DNA from: Amanita rubescens
Taxonomy: Eukaryota > Basidiomycota > Agaricomycetes > Agaricales > Amanitaceae
NCBI GenBank assembly: GCA_015039365.1
Contig: WION01000006.1
Span: 1-64,000, forward strand
Reading direction: 5' to 3'
Length of the DNA stretch: 64,000 nt
In this document: positions 56,601 to 64,000 of the stretch, piece by piece
Position numbering within the stretch: position 1 is the stretch's first letter
Layout of the letters: each line of letters begins with the position of its first letter
Notes under the pieces: generated by a model
Seen by the model: only the letters and a program-made list of their open reading frames with translations
Databases searched by the model: none
What the model was told of the DNA's origin: nothing
Program-made: the position numbers and the translations under genes

Positions 56601-57249
56601 ATTCTGGTTCTGGTTCTGGTTCTGATTTTGATTCTGGTTCTGGTTGTTCTGGTTCGGGTTCAAGCGAGGCTGTTGGCGAGCGCGTTGTTGGAACTCCTGG
56701 AAACGTTGTTGGTTGATATTGACCGCAAACACCATTCCTGCAAGTGAGACGACGATCATGAGCTCACCGCAACTAAACGCAAAGTCGATGACGTACCGTT
56801 TTGACAATCATTATCCGCACTGCTGTAGATGTAGATGGGCTGATTATCGTTCACCTGAATCTGGAACGTCGGATATTGTTGTTGGTTCTGGTTAACAGAA
56901 ACCCTAAAAAATCACGTCAATAGGCGCACACAAATCGCATGGCAAGACGTACTGTCCAGAGCTGAACCCATTGCGCGTGCAAGGCTGATTGAAGCTCGAC
57001 TGCGTCACGGCATGAGTACCAGGGAAGCTGAATAGACGGGCATTAACGAGGTGCAAGGACAAAAACAGCATAGTGCACTTACAAGATGAATTGGATGGTG
57101 TCCCCATTGCTCGCATTCACAAACTGCGGCTGGAAAACTTGCTGATTGTTGGGGCCGACTTGGACGTTGATCGTCTGCTGATTGGTGGCGAACCCAAGGG
57201 GCAACGTAAGAACAAGCGCAAACACAGCAGAGAAGGTACGAGAAAGCAT
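56160..57249 (-). CDS. Secreted cupredoxin-like protein with a long Asn/Gln tract
   Basis: The start at 57249 gives MLSRTFSAVFALVLTLPLGF, a signal peptide ending near ATN. Exon 1 continues INVQVGPNNQQVFQPQFVNA with GDTIQFIL. Exon 2 has FPGTHAVTQSSFNQPC and NGFSSGQ. Exon 3 has VSVNQNQQQYPTFQIQVNDN and PIYIYSSADNDCQNG, and exon 4 starts MVFAVNINQQRFQEFQQRA. This is the basidiomycete extracellular cupredoxin (plastocyanin-like) fold: a G-D-x-I-x-F strand, H-x-V-x-Q, a Cys, and a Cys near the end. The first His and both Cys are visible, but the full type I copper set is not confirmed. The rest is about 150 residues of almost only Asn and Gln, then Gln/Glu-rich sequence, ending RRGGLRCKCV. A good splice donor overlaps the last codons, so the exact C-terminus is uncertain. 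Confidence 0.75.
56195..56665. repeat. Low-complexity CAGAAC/CAACAG repeat (Asn-Gln coding)
   Basis: On the plus strand the sequence is a run of GGTTCT units interrupted by GGTTGTTCT, flanked by TTGTTGCTG-type units. On the reverse strand it encodes NQNQNQNNQ repeats and then Gln/Glu runs. Interruptions keep the frame open over about 470 bases in both directions. Confidence 0.85.
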
Positions 57250-58000
57250 GTTGAGGTGCTGAGTTGGCCAACGCGTCTACCCAGGTTTATATACCATGGA
57301 ATGTGTGGCGTGTGCCCTCGTATGTCTTTCGTGCTGCGTCAAACGCTTGGAGAGCGACGGGCGATACATGGTCTCTGCAAGGATCTTCCGCGATGAGTTT
57401 GACGCAACAGATCGCGCGCTGTCACGCGCTGTTACAGTCACATATCTTGGCGCAGGCAGCCAACACCGGTCAGGATGCTGACATATTCACAAATTCAGAG
57501 ACGGTGTGGGTTACCTGAAGCATGCCCACAAGCTGGACGTGTCTTGAATGTGTCAATTCAATAGGAGCTGGACGAGTCGAAGTAAATCATGTATCGCCAA
57601 GTTGCGCAGCCCAACGGCAAACGCGCGTATTTACCAAGGCTCAGAGATGTCTCCGGAAACACTGACTTGGATTTAATTGAGTAGAGAAGTGGCAACGCCT
57701 TTTTGTCACGGGATCAGCGGCAAATGACGCATAGACGATTCACACTGTCTCTGCAAACTCATGGTCATGGCTGTATAGGTAAGCCAAGAATTTCGTAGAT
57801 CTCAATACCGCTGATCCACTCTCCCACACCTTCTGATCCACGTCCGATTTTACGCATCATGATCGGCTTGCCAGTCGCACCTGCAGAGTCTTCATGCCTT
57901 CTGGCCACGAGCAGCTCAACGAAGACCATATCTACGCCAGGTGAAGGAGACGACGACAGGCGTTGACTCACAACTTGTTCGCGAACAGGGCCGACCTTCA
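57250..58000. other. Spacer with a possible short reverse gene
   Basis: A reverse frame at 57765-58001 (ARRHEDSAGATGKPIMMRKI, EWISGIEIYEILGLP) has coding-like composition but no known match or splice model. Otherwise no gene is seen. The left end is the cupredoxin gene promoter. Confidence 0.3.
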
Positions 58001-58085
58001 AAGGAAGATGATTATCAAATTATCATTTACAAACAATTCCTACACAGGTGTCAAATGACACGATGGAACAATCTATTCGCTCGAT
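57997..58085. repeat. Degenerate direct repeat, partner at 59352-59413
   Basis: TCAAAGGAAGAT, AACAATTCCTACACA and ATCTATTCGCT occur in this order here and at 59352-59413, where about 27 bases are deleted. This suggests the small-secreted-protein locus was tandemly duplicated and the second copy decayed. Confidence 0.55.
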
Positions 58086-58204
58086 CAGATCTCAGTCTTT
58101 CTCGGATGCAACAGGTAACTCACCAAAACTGCAAACTCGTTGCTCGTACGTCTATTAATCGCATAGGCAGGAACTTCCTGTCGCAAAAATTCCTTGAGTT
58201 TACT

Positions 58205-58390
58205 TCATTTGTTATGCTTACCGCTACAGCTGCCCACCGGAAAGCCCTGAGCAATGCAAAATTCGAAGCACCATTGGCAGTCGTCCTGCCTCGCGATAAG
58301 AGCGTCTACAGGTGAAGCAATCGCACCACTTGAGAAAAGAAGAATGGCATCAACGAGTTGAGCTACGAAGAACTGGGCACGGAATTGCAT
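58205..58390 (-). CDS. Small secreted cysteine-containing protein
   Basis: The start at 58390 gives MQFRAQFFVAQLVDAILLFS, a signal peptide ending near IAS. A short pro-part (PVDALIARQ) and a mature segment DDCQWCFEFCIAQGFPVGSC follow, with C-x2-C-x3-C-x8-C spacing. A good GTAAGC donor lies right after SCSG, so at least one more exon with further cysteines may follow; I could not place it, and the unspliced frame stops after KHNK. Similar short cysteine proteins abound in mushroom secretomes. A role as effector, antimicrobial or wall protein is speculation. Confidence 0.5.
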   Translation of the reverse strand: MQFRAQFFVAQLVDAILLFSSGAIASPVDALIARQDDCQWCFEFCIAQGFPVGSCSGKHNK

Positions 58391-59159
58391 GTTTAGATAG
58401 AATTCGATGTGCAGATAAGCTGCGAGCGGCTTGCCTCTCTTCGCCGAAATTGCAGGCATTTCATACACCCATTGCTTCTACAGCCTTCGTGAGACAAGCG
58501 TCGTCCCTCATTTGACTTAGCTTCGCTCAACGTAATAGTGAATTGCTATCTATAATATCTTCTGCGGATGACTAGACTCTATTTAGACTTACATGTGTGA
58601 GGCTTGTAAGCTGCGTCCGCTTCCAGGGCTGTGCCTCGAACCTTTCGGTAGCTGTTTGACGGCGAGTCTCTCTGACAAGTTTTCTATCGTTTTTGGATTT
58701 CGAAGGACACAACAACACGCTACGCTTGACTCCGTCTATGTTTTGTTTACATAGTGACGCAACTCCGATATGACTAAAACTCAAATGCAATTCAACGTAT
58801 ACGTTATGTTCTTTGGAATCTTCGCCGAGGCTGACATACGTTTGAAAGCCAGAGATTATTCATAGAAGAGACTTTGCACCGGTGGGTTGGCAGATAACCC
58901 TCGCAGTTTTCGTCGGGATGCAATTCTACGCACTTGTGCATAAGTTCCATAATCGTAGAAACGCTGCACAAGAAGTCACCCCCTCATATGACCATTTTTG
59001 TCAGAATGAGCAATTCATGTTCATTTTATCCGAATCCGCGAACTCACGCAGAATGCCGTTCACCTTTGTGTGCCGCATAATCTCCGTGCAGGGACACGGT
59101 GGGTTGTTAAGCAGTTTAGAGCTGCTTGAATTATTTGCGCAAAGATCATGGCCGTGAAT

Positions 59160-59310
59160 ATAGGAACGCATATCATTGCAAGTACCATTACCGTACCAAA
59201 CCTCACCAGAAGTTGAATGCCTGTTCGTACATTCGCGGATGTGTAGTTCTTCCATGGAAGTGGTGCGCTTCCACGGATTGACAGGATGCATGATGCACGA
59301 TGTGTTATCA
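59160..59310 (-). pseudogene. Possible decayed relative of the GEIWYG protein
   Basis: The reverse text MEELHIRECTNRHSTSGEVW then YGNGTCNDMRSYIHG shares the T-x-GE(V/I)WYG...RS pattern with 59807-60141. The frame has no good start or splice signals. Similarity is short, so this is a suggestion only. Confidence 0.3.
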
Positions 59311-59351
59311 TACCTATATGTCTAAACTATTTCGCATGTCAATCGTTAGGA

Positions 59352-59675
59352 TATCAAAGGAAGATAATTTCAAATATCAAACAATTCCTACACATGAACG
59401 ATCTATTCGCTTGCTCTTCTGTTCTCGAGCGGTGTGCGCGCTTCATCTGCAGACCTCAGCTTATTGCGAGGGGGCCGGAGCTCAGCTGCTAAGCTTGCAG
59501 TATATGGGGAGCTGGGGATGCGTGTTGCTCTGCTAGTTGCATTGCCCAGGGTCAAGGCTTCCACGGAGGCTACAGCGATTCCCGTAAGCATGTTCTTTGA
59601 CAAAAACAGATGAAATAAACTGAAAGAATTTTCGCTACAAACGAGCCACTGCACTGTATACATAAGCGTGCACAC
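59352..59675 (-). pseudogene. Possible decayed copy of the small secreted protein locus
   Basis: The flank matches 57997-58085. The reverse frame at 59403-59675 contains MLTGIAVASVEALTLGNATS, in the place of the signal peptide and pro-part of the protein at 58205-58390. The cysteine pattern is not preserved. This is a weak call based on position and the flanking match. Confidence 0.35.
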
Positions 59676-59806
59676 GTCTCATTAAAATACCAAGATTGAA
59701 TCTAACAGGTAGATTCGCCTCATCTTGTTATTTGACGCGCGTAACAATAGCTTGTATATGATCGTTTGCGACAGGGTAAAAGCAAGCTCTGGCAACAAAA
59801 GGATAT

Positions 59807-60141
59807 CTATTTATTGCAGTGACAGTCTTCGCAACTAGTAAAGGCTAGTAGACGCCTTGTCAGTTTACGCTCAAGCCTCAATCGTCTTTGCACGGTGAAG
59901 CCCAAGACGGAGTAACTAGGAAGATTGCAGATTTCCTCATGAGTCAAGAATAGCAAAGAACCATTCCACAAAGACCTGATCGCAGGCGTGAGATCGGGGC
60001 CGTACCAAATCTCGCCAGCGGCGGTGAGACGTACATGGAAGTCTTGTTGTACATTGTTTGCGAGCGTCACTGAAATTGTTTTGAACATAAATGCCGCATT
60101 CTCCTGCGCCTCTGTACCAGTGAGAGGATCGTCTCCGCATG
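59807..60141 (-). CDS. Hypothetical protein with a GEIWYG motif
   Basis: The reverse exon reads DDPLTGTEAQENAAFMFKTI, VTLANNVQQDFHVRLTAAGE, IWYGPDLTPAIRSLWNG, LTHEEICNLPSYSVLGF and ends SCEDCHCNK. The first in-frame ATG is at 60088, but open coding-like sequence continues upstream, so there is probably an earlier exon (perhaps within 60208-60456, which reads NPFQIIQNALQIFHIDCQEP). A related stretch, TSGEVWYGNGTCNDMRSY, occurs at 59160-59230. The family is unknown to me. Confidence 0.42.
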
Positions 60142-60207
60142 AATAGTGGGAATGTCAGCGCGGTGACTGCTGCAACGATTGAGATACGTACCTTGAAATT
60201 TGTGAAG

Positions 60208-60456
60208 CTACAACGACGAACCGAACTTTGAAGTCAGAAGGTCTATCCACCAGGACCGCGAACGAAAGTAGGTGGGGTCAAGATCGCTGGGCTCCTGGCA
60301 GTCAATGTGGAAGATCTGTAGAGCATTTTGAATGATTTGGAACGGATTCACAGGGGGTGATGATGCAGGTGAGCAGCGAAAATAAAGCGCTGGGCCAGCT
60401 GGCGTGACTATATGCCTCATCAAGTTTCGCTTGCAGTTGGCTGTGGCCGATGCCAA
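60208..60456 (-). CDS. Possible coding exon upstream of the GEIWYG protein
   Basis: The reverse frame CKRNLMRHIVTPAGPALYF, NPFQIIQNALQIFHIDCQEP, RSRSWWIDLLTSKFGSS is free of stops for 82 codons and has coding-like composition. It ends 67 bases before the 59807-60141 exon, with a GTACGT donor in the gap. It may be the first part of that gene or a separate small gene. Confidence 0.35.
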   Translation of the reverse strand: MASATANCKRNLMRHIVTPAGPALYFRCSPASSPPVNPFQIIQNALQIFHIDCQEPSDLDPTYFRSRSWWIDLLTSKFGSSL

Positions 60457-60596
60457 CTTGTCAAACTCCAGGTAACTGCCAGATTGGTAACATCAACGCA
60501 ATAATTGTCTGTTTATTAATGAACCGTCCGAGTTGGGCTGTAAAAATTATACCACTGGTACTATAGAGTCTGACATTACTTAAATCTGATGAAAAA

Positions 60597-61286
60597 TCAA
60601 CTGTTCTCGGCTAGACTTGACTGGTTCTGATACTCGATGTATTCCTGGCCCCTTTGCGATTGAAGGATGGATTCGATAGTACTGCCATATGGATACTGAT
60701 AGACGCGAGCAAGGTGTTCACGCTCCTCCTGAGACAAAGGGACCACTTCGGACACAATCGCCGCCGCTTTTTCCACATCAGAAACTGTGTCCGCCGCCGT
60801 GTTGTCTCTCTCTCCTGTTTCATAATAAGGAGTATCAAGGATCATACGGAGTGCTGGTATCGAAAGATGGTTTGCATCCGGGTCGCGGCCTTGGATCCGC
60901 CGTAAAAGTACTTTCGGGTCGCCCCGGTACTTGCTAGCTGACGGATGTCTGTTATGCATCTTCTCACACGCGTCATCCATGATTGTTTGTCGGCGAAAGT
61001 GAATGACAAGTGGTCTCAGCTATTAGTGGTACATCAGTTGGAACCATTTAGGTTGTAAGATGCGACGTACAGGCGCAAATTTATGCTGAAGGCCTTGGAA
61101 ACGCGTTTTCAGTCCATCAAATTGCTCGCGTTGCATGCTATCAGCCTTGAGCTTGGAATAAGATTGGAGTCATTCAGCGGATTCATTGATTGTTAAATAT
61201 TAAATGCTACTTACGTTCTTAACTGCTATTCGAATCAGCCGGATCTCCCGCAGGACCGCTAGAAGGCTAACATCCCGACGCGGCAT
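60597..61286 (-). CDS. Hypothetical helical protein, three exons
   Basis: The start at 61286 gives MPRRDVSLLAVLREIRLIRI with AVKN. After an intron comes LKADSMQREQFDGLKTRFQG with LQHKFAP, then a 52-base intron, then LRPLVIHFRRQTIMDDACEK, YRGDPKVLLRRIQGRDPDAN, DTVSDVEKAAAIVSEVVPLS and a C-terminus ending SSLAENS. Introns are canonical (GTAAGT, GTACGT donors). The protein is about 185 residues, basic at the start and acidic at the end, and mostly helical. It has no signal peptide and no recognised domain; it is probably lineage-specific. Confidence 0.55.
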
Positions 61287-61517
61287 ATTTCTAGGCTCAG
61301 ATGGTTAGGTCACAAAGAGGGAAAGTCTCATGTATCTGATAAGTTCGTCTATTGTTTGGTCACCCCAAATAAGTTCCTTTTTTAGAATCGATCGTAAAGT
61401 TGGCCATACGGTTTCGCAACCTTCAATCAGTATAGCAGTCCAGGTATGCAGTGACCCATTTTGCAGGTGGTAGGTAAGCTGGCGAGGTTATTATTCAAGT
61501 AGTAACATGAGGGCTAT
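61287..61517. other. 5' flank; no gene seen
   Basis: Promoter side of the preceding reverse gene. Nothing else seen. Confidence 0.35.
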
Positions 61518-62481
61518 CCTACATCAGGAAAATTCTGGTTTGGCTTATGCACTTTGGGGACTTAAAATGTCTTTCCTGCCTTAGTGATAAAAATGGCTAA
61601 GACCATCCTAAGACTCTAAGTGCATTAAGGTCATTGATTTTTACCTGATTTTTTCCAAGTCCAAGATAAGGCCATTGACAATGGTCATGTCTTATATAAG
61701 TCTAAGTGTCTTTGTCAAGTCAAAATAAGTCACTAAGCTTGGCGTGGGAAAGTGAGAAAAATGCGAATACCTCATTAACTAAGCCATTTTTGGCAATTCT
61801 GATTTTAGATTTGGGTTTTTCGACATCAAGAGCACCACTTTGATGTCACGTGATTATTACGTAATACGTTCCCACGGTCAATATGGTCCGTGCGCATGAC
61901 CGAGGTATATAAAGGAGGGCCTCTAGACCCCCTCCCATGCCCCAGGTGCCCAGGGACTTCTCATAAGGCATCAGTTAAGTTGTACTAAGTCAAGCTAGAA
62001 AGTAATTAAGTCAAAAGAGTAATAAGTTACTAAATAAGTAGTAATAAGTGTAAAAGTACTTAAAAATCAATGCCACTTTTTTTGACCTTATTTTCGGCTA
62101 CTTAAGACAAGATAAGGATCATAAGACTATCACCTACCAAATAAGTGGCAAAAAGCACTTGTAAGTCGAGCACCTGCAAAATAAGTTGCAGAAAGTGCAA
62201 ATAAGCGGTAGAAAGTGCAAAATAAGTGGCAGAAAGTGCTTGTAAGCCAAGCACCTGTAAGTGGTGCCAGTAGGCTGGGTTTGGCTTCCAAAAGTCCCCA
62301 AAAATAAGTCAATTAAGTCAGCTTTTTTATTTTAAGGCTCTCAAAAGAGGGGGGGGGGGTGCCTTATTTTACTTATATAAGTCAAAAATAAGTCCACAAT
62401 TTGGTAACTTAAAAATTACTTATTTGTCTTATTTAAGTCAATAAGTCCTGATAAGGCAACCCAGAATTCTCCTGATGTAGG
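61518..62481. mobile_element. Non-autonomous element with 25-bp terminal inverted repeats (MITE-like)
   Basis: The left end at 61518-61542 starts CCTACATCAGGAAAATTCTG and the right end at 62457-62481 is its reverse complement with two mismatches over 25 bases. The 964-bp interior is AT-rich, dense in ATAAGT/CTTATTT words, and codes for nothing. It contains a TATATAAAGG box at about 61908 and a run of ten or more G at 62351. No clear target-site duplication is visible. A third partial copy of the end, TTACATCAGGAAAACAGCTG, lies at about 62580. It could be a MITE, or a nested remnant including an LTR-like promoter. Confidence 0.6.
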
Positions 62482-63579
62482 AAGCAACTCTACGGTAACA
62501 TGCCGAAAGGAAAAGCCGTGGCATCGCTAGTGACTTGTAGATGTGGGCCACCAAGTGGCAGGTCCGAGGCCCCTCTCTTACATCAGGAAAACAGCTGGTT
62601 TTGCTTTGGCAGCTTCGGCTTTGCCAGTAGAGCATTCCTGGGCTTTAGCTTTGGGCATGCCCACTTTTTAAGCTTTAGCTTTGGGTCTGCTGGCTTTTTG
62701 AGCTTTAGAATTTGTCCAAGTTGCTTTGATTGCTTTAGCTCTGACCATGACTCAGGCTTTCAAGGGAGATGAGAAACATATTTATCTTAAAATACTGTCT
62801 AAATACAAAGGTCAGGTTTCAAACACACGTCCACATTTGGTCCCAAATCCCTTGGAGTCCAGAGTGAAAAGGTGTAGAGATATTTCCTAGGTGCCACCGT
62901 ATATAACTGTAAAACTTCTGACAGAATTCTGGAAATGTACATTTTGCGGGAGAACCACAGCTGATAAAAAAGATCGTGCCAAAACAAGCGAATTAGATAA
63001 CTACGGCCGTTATGCATGAGAAAAGAACAAACGTAATGAGAATACCACTTACCTGGACAACTTGAGAACGCATAGCGATGAATGCATTGAACAAGAACTT
63101 TTGATTTGATGTGTAGGGAGGTGATGTTAAATCCCGCTTGCTGCTAGCAGACGAGGGAGGGGATAGATCACGTACTTAAGGCTTAGGCACGAAAGTGTCA
63201 ATGATGGTGGGAAAGTCCTGGTCCGAATTCTTTGGATGGGTAGCGGGAAGGCATTGATATGGCGAAAAGCCAGTCTAGAGGGTGAGTTGAGGGGTCACTC
63301 GAGAGAGCCAAGGAGGAGGATCACCATGTTTTCGTGTACCCGCAGTAAAGCCGAGAGATGAGAGATGGACAAGAACGGGCGGTTAAGTCTGCACACAGCT
63401 TGTCGATAAAGGTGATATTGATGGGTGAGGAAGACCAGAAGAGAGTTGAAGGGAGATCGTCGAAGGGCATACAATCGAACGGGATCAAGGCTTAAGAGCA
63501 GAGACTTATTTGGGAGACTTGGTGACCTGTTATAGGCGTAAGGATTACGCAGAGAGCTGAGAGCGGAGAAATCACCAAA
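62482..63579. other. Repeat-rich spacer; no supported gene
   Basis: Positions 62600-62720 carry several AGCTTTAGCTTTGGG-like short repeats, probably more transposon debris. The remainder (62800-63560) is ordinary intergenic-looking DNA with no gene recognised. Confidence 0.4.
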
Positions 63580-63942
63580 TCATGATTGATAATTTAGGAC
63601 GTGTCTGAAGTGACGAGAGAAGCGATGATCTTCGTTACGAGAGGTGCTGGCGGGCTGCGCAGTAACGGAAGACGGAGGTGCTTGAGGGACGGGTGCGACA
63701 TGATGACGAGGCTGATACTGTTGATGCTGCTGCAGGAGCGATGGCGCGTGAAGGGATGCATAGCGGGGGTGTACTGCAGTGTTGTAGCCACGGAGGGAGC
63801 CGCCTGCTATACTGGGAGGTTGGGACTGCATTGGTGGCACGCTGAGGTTTGCAGGGAGGGAACGGTGTTCAGCGCTGGGCTGCGTACGAAGGAACGCAAG
63901 AGTTGGAAGCGCGAGATGGTGTTGGGGCGGTGGTAGCCGCAC
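63580..63942 (-). CDS. Partial Gln/Pro/His-rich protein at the right edge
   Basis: The reverse frame is open for 120 codons and rich in Gln, Pro, His and Ser (QQHQQYQPRHHVAPVPQAPP), ending HFRHVLNYQS. It has no ATG at its upstream end. A TGTAG acceptor there suggests it is the last exon of a gene continuing beyond 64000. Such tails occur in fungal transcription factors, but no domain is visible. Confidence 0.35.
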   Translation of the reverse strand: MRLPPPQHHLALPTLAFLRTQPSAEHRSLPANLSVPPMQSQPPSIAGGSLRGYNTAVHPRYASLHAPSLLQQHQQYQPRHHVAPVPQAPPSSVTAQPASTSRNEDHRFSRHFRHVLNYQS

Positions 63943-64000
63943 CTACATCGTCCAATTGGTCGCATTGGTGTCAGCGTCCAGATCAGTTGGTTGTATTTCT

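Noticed and set aside
56280..56660. Regularly repeated units that might suggest a CRISPR-like array
   Set aside because: Units are short hexamer-type codon repeats without unique spacers, and the organism is a eukaryote.
56127..56747. 206-codon forward frame that is almost only Leu and Val
   Set aside because: It is the complement of the Asn/Gln repeat. The reverse frame joins a signal peptide and cupredoxin-like exons, so the forward frame is a shadow.
62500..62772. 90-codon forward frame rich in Phe, Ser and Gly
   Set aside because: It arises from AGCTTTAGCTTTGGG-type simple repeats beside the inverted-repeat element.
1..64000. tRNA or rRNA genes
   Set aside because: On visual scanning no segment showed convincing A-box/B-box and cloverleaf pairing. 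A covariance-model scan would be needed to exclude them.

Overview
This 64 kb window looks like nuclear DNA of a filamentous basidiomycete, most likely an agaricomycete. Nearly every conserved gene is cut by short GT-AG introns of about 45-65 bases. The gene content is typical of that group: a WOPR regulator, a class I sesquiterpene synthase, DUF1996 and cupredoxin-type secreted proteins, a DUF829/PaxU-like protein, F-box/LRR, allantoate-permease-type MFS, and many small secreted proteins. I see no prokaryotic operon, CRISPR array, rRNA or convincing tRNA. Gene models were built by hand-splicing in several frames, so exon edges are approximate unless stated.

Layout. 1-11 kb: WOPR regulator (+), TFIIH subunit Tfb2 (-), gankyrin/Nas6 proteasome chaperone (+), a small secreted protein (+), a sesquiterpene synthase (-) and a doubtful membrane-protein fragment (-). 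12-18.3 kb: a RING-like protein with SUMO-interacting motifs (+) and a large SLIP-GC-like GTPase (+). 18.9-30.1 kb: an accessory, rearranged zone. It holds an intact signal-peptide/single-TM glycoprotein (-) and an intact DUF1996 protein (-). Between them lies a composite block of decayed copies of both loci, a protein with an NC-W-F motif and a broken coatomer-delta fragment. 31-44.4 kb: mostly housekeeping genes. These are an ICT1-like GGQ factor (+), a DUF829/PaxU-like protein (-), a relic repeat region, PP2A methylesterase PPE1 (+), AAA ATPase RIX7/NVL (-), a DAL5-type transporter (+) and a probable Ecm11-domain protein (+). 45-55.4 kb: F-box protein (+), a tandem MFS pair of which the first copy is a pseudogene, a U1-type zinc-finger nuclear protein (+), an STK16/Env7 kinase (-) and a divergently placed hypothetical gene. 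56-61.3 kb: a cupredoxin-like secreted protein with a long Asn/Gln tract (-), small secreted cysteine proteins with decayed relatives, and a lineage-specific gene (-). 61.5-64 kb: a 964-bp element with terminal inverted repeats, repeat-rich DNA and a partial exon at the right edge.

The housekeeping genes belong to separate processes (transcription/repair, proteasome assembly, ribosome biogenesis, PP2A control, mitochondrial ribosome rescue). They share no evident regulation. The terpene synthase has no recognisable tailoring enzyme beside it, so I do not call a cluster. I did not find a convincing new multi-gene system. The best leads are the composite duplication block at 22.2-24.4 kb, the SIM-plus-split-RING protein, the SLIP-GC-like GTPase and the N/Q-rich secreted protein.
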